Below are positions 62,921-64,000 of a DNA stretch of 64,000 bases, in pieces. The stretch comes from Eutreptiella sp. 'Long Island Sound 2002'. Taxonomy: Eukaryota > Euglenozoa > Euglenophyceae > Eutreptiales > Eutreptiaceae. Position 1 is the stretch's first letter. Every line of letters starts with the position of its first letter. The stretch lies in contig OZ038385.1 of NCBI GenBank assembly GCA_964036045.1, positions 25,256,853 through 25,320,852 of the forward strand, in the 5' to 3' direction. The notes under the pieces were generated by a model. That model was not told the DNA's origin and made no database searches. It saw only the letters and a program-made list of their open reading frames with translations. Position numbers and translations under genes: made by a program.

Positions 62921-64000
62921 ACCTTACCCCTAAGTGTGCTACGTATGTCCGTGTGTGTCTCACTTCTCTCCCGGGCGTGGCTCCCGACTCAACGGGCTTC
63001 GCTGATGTCAGACCAAAGGTCCTAGTCAGTTACTAGTACCACTCCTACGGCGCCCAATTTCTGTGCTGGCGCCTATCCATGGGGGAAGACGGCAAAAGCC
63101 CTACCTACTGGAGGGGAGGGGTGGCCAAGTGTGCTAAGGGCATACAAAACGCCCATTTTTGCTAAAGGCCAAAAGCTAATGCAGTCCCCTGCCCACGAGG
63201 AAAAGCACGCGGGACAGGAGACACCACTACTCTACACACCCTACCTACAGTGGCACCATCCTGGTGGGCGAGCGCTACTGCAACTGGCTCAAGCCCCTAC
63301 TCAGGATTACCACTCCTACACTCACGCTCTACTGGTTGGTGTTGAAGAACAAAGTCGTGGGTCCTAATGACCCTCCTGTGAAGAAGACAAGAGAACACAG
63401 CGCTGCTAAGCAACTGTGGCCTAACAGGGACGTCACAACACGTTTCCCTGCTAGGGCTTGGAGGGGAGAGGCGCACAGGTGGCGTGCAAAGGGTGGATGT
63501 TGATGGAGTCGAACTGCCCTCGCCACTCCTGGCTGAGGCGCAGTTAATTGCTTGTGTGATCAGCGCCGTATGTTTTAGCACGGCTCAAGGGACTGCACCA
63601 ATCACCCTGACCTGCCCACCTGTAAAGCAAAGGCCAATGAAGGGGTGTTTGCGGCTGAGGAACCAAGCCACACTCCACGTATTATACGCTGCTCAGTGTG
63701 ACCTATAATACGCTGTCCTCAAACAGCCCTGTCAAGCAAGCAAGCGTTAAGAGACTCCTCAGGTTCTCTTAAGAAACGTACCGAGGAGCCCCTGGGTAAC
63801 CTAAACAAGGTTTACCGTGCGCATTTCGCGTGGCCTACCCTTTAATGCGTGTGTGAATGCACGAGCATGCACGAGTTTGCGATCAACCTGTCTTTTTCCC
63901 ACAATCCATACCACGATCACGAACTCCACCGGGGGGTGGCCCCTTCTGGGCTTACTCACCTTACCTACCGCTGGAGAGCAAAGCAAGGGAGAGCAGAAAC
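62921..64000 (+). other. E2 3' noncoding region (continues past the window)
   Basis: Shares blocks with E1, E3 and E5: GCGCCCAATTTCTGTGCTGG near 63051, the TREHSAAKQLWPNRD-encoding stretch near 63390-63430, and the TATAATAC inverted repeat at 63679-63711. The LTR is not reached. Confidence 0.6.
63679..63711 (+). other. Conserved TATAATAC inverted repeat (E2 copy)
   Basis: GTATTATAC and TATAATAC arms in the E2 3' region. Confidence 0.45.

Larger units (their letters stand above)
34431..64000 (+). mobile_element. E2: Ty3/gypsy chromovirus, interrupted twice, continues past the window
   Basis: 5' LTR 34431-35029 plus 44112-44310 (split by T1); primer-binding site 44311; one gag-pol frame 44411-51097, continuing at 62213-62920 (split by E3); 3' region 62921 to the window end. 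The 3' LTR is not in the window. Its left target flank is AACCC (34426-34430), predicted to recur after the 3' LTR. Confidence 0.85.

Overview
This window is from a eukaryotic nuclear genome, most likely a protist or alga. It has short GT-AG introns, chromodomain-bearing Ty3/gypsy retrotransposons, non-LTR retrotransposon remnants with tetranucleotide tails, and a large intron-containing DNA transposon. No cellular housekeeping gene, rRNA or confident functional tRNA gene was recognised. The lineage cannot be fixed from the sequence alone. Almost the whole window is a nested stack of mobile elements.

Layout. 1-2229 (-): an uninterrupted 743-codon gag-like frame running off the window edge. 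2594-9173 (+): element E1, a 5'-deleted chromoviral pol pseudogene with a long 3' noncoding region and a truncated 3' LTR. 9174-10639: T2, a remnant of the same DNA-transposon class as T1. 10640-13794 (-): E5, a 3' LTR, polypurine tract and 3' region in the opposite orientation. 14783-16542 (+): a non-LTR element RNase H/C-terminal fragment carrying a nested 343-bp insertion with 33-bp target duplications. 17178-27831: two LTR-like direct repeats of about 1.34 kb containing a decanucleotide minisatellite; between them lies a 5.6-kb extremely C-rich element, and to the right a minus-strand gag-like frame. 27832-31493: mostly unassigned DNA. 31494-34430 (+): a retroelement (X) with a Gly/Lys-rich, zinc-knuckle-like ORF and a decayed second ORF ending in a possible GIY-YIG motif, broken by the next insertion.

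From 34431 to beyond the window end is E2, a plus-strand chromovirus. Its 5' LTR is split by T1 (35030-44111), a 9082-bp DNA transposon with 29-bp terminal inverted repeats and a 5-bp TACAC duplication. T1 is itself split by R1 (38104-40785), a small LTR element with 900-bp LTRs. E2 pol is split by E3 (51098-62207, minus strand), a young, nearly intact chromovirus with 726-bp LTRs and a TCCTA duplication. The order of events is therefore X, then E2, then T1 and E3, then R1 inside T1.

The best candidate for something undescribed is T1. It carries two spliced genes: a candidate transposase of about 609 aa, and an 833-codon gene with a ParB/DGQHR-like motif. A 16-20 bp palindrome (TTGCGCGAGGCCTCGCGCAA) occurs in three of its introns, in its left flank and directly after both stop codons. 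The same palindrome recurs in T2, once as the core of a perfect 56-bp palindrome. E2 and E3 are also unusual. Their LTRs end in AG...CT rather than TG...CA. Gag and Pol are in one frame separated by a stop codon at the same place (TGA-CGG in E2, TAG-GGG in E3). A domain resembling the DIRS-element methyltransferase-like region lies between protease and reverse transcriptase.
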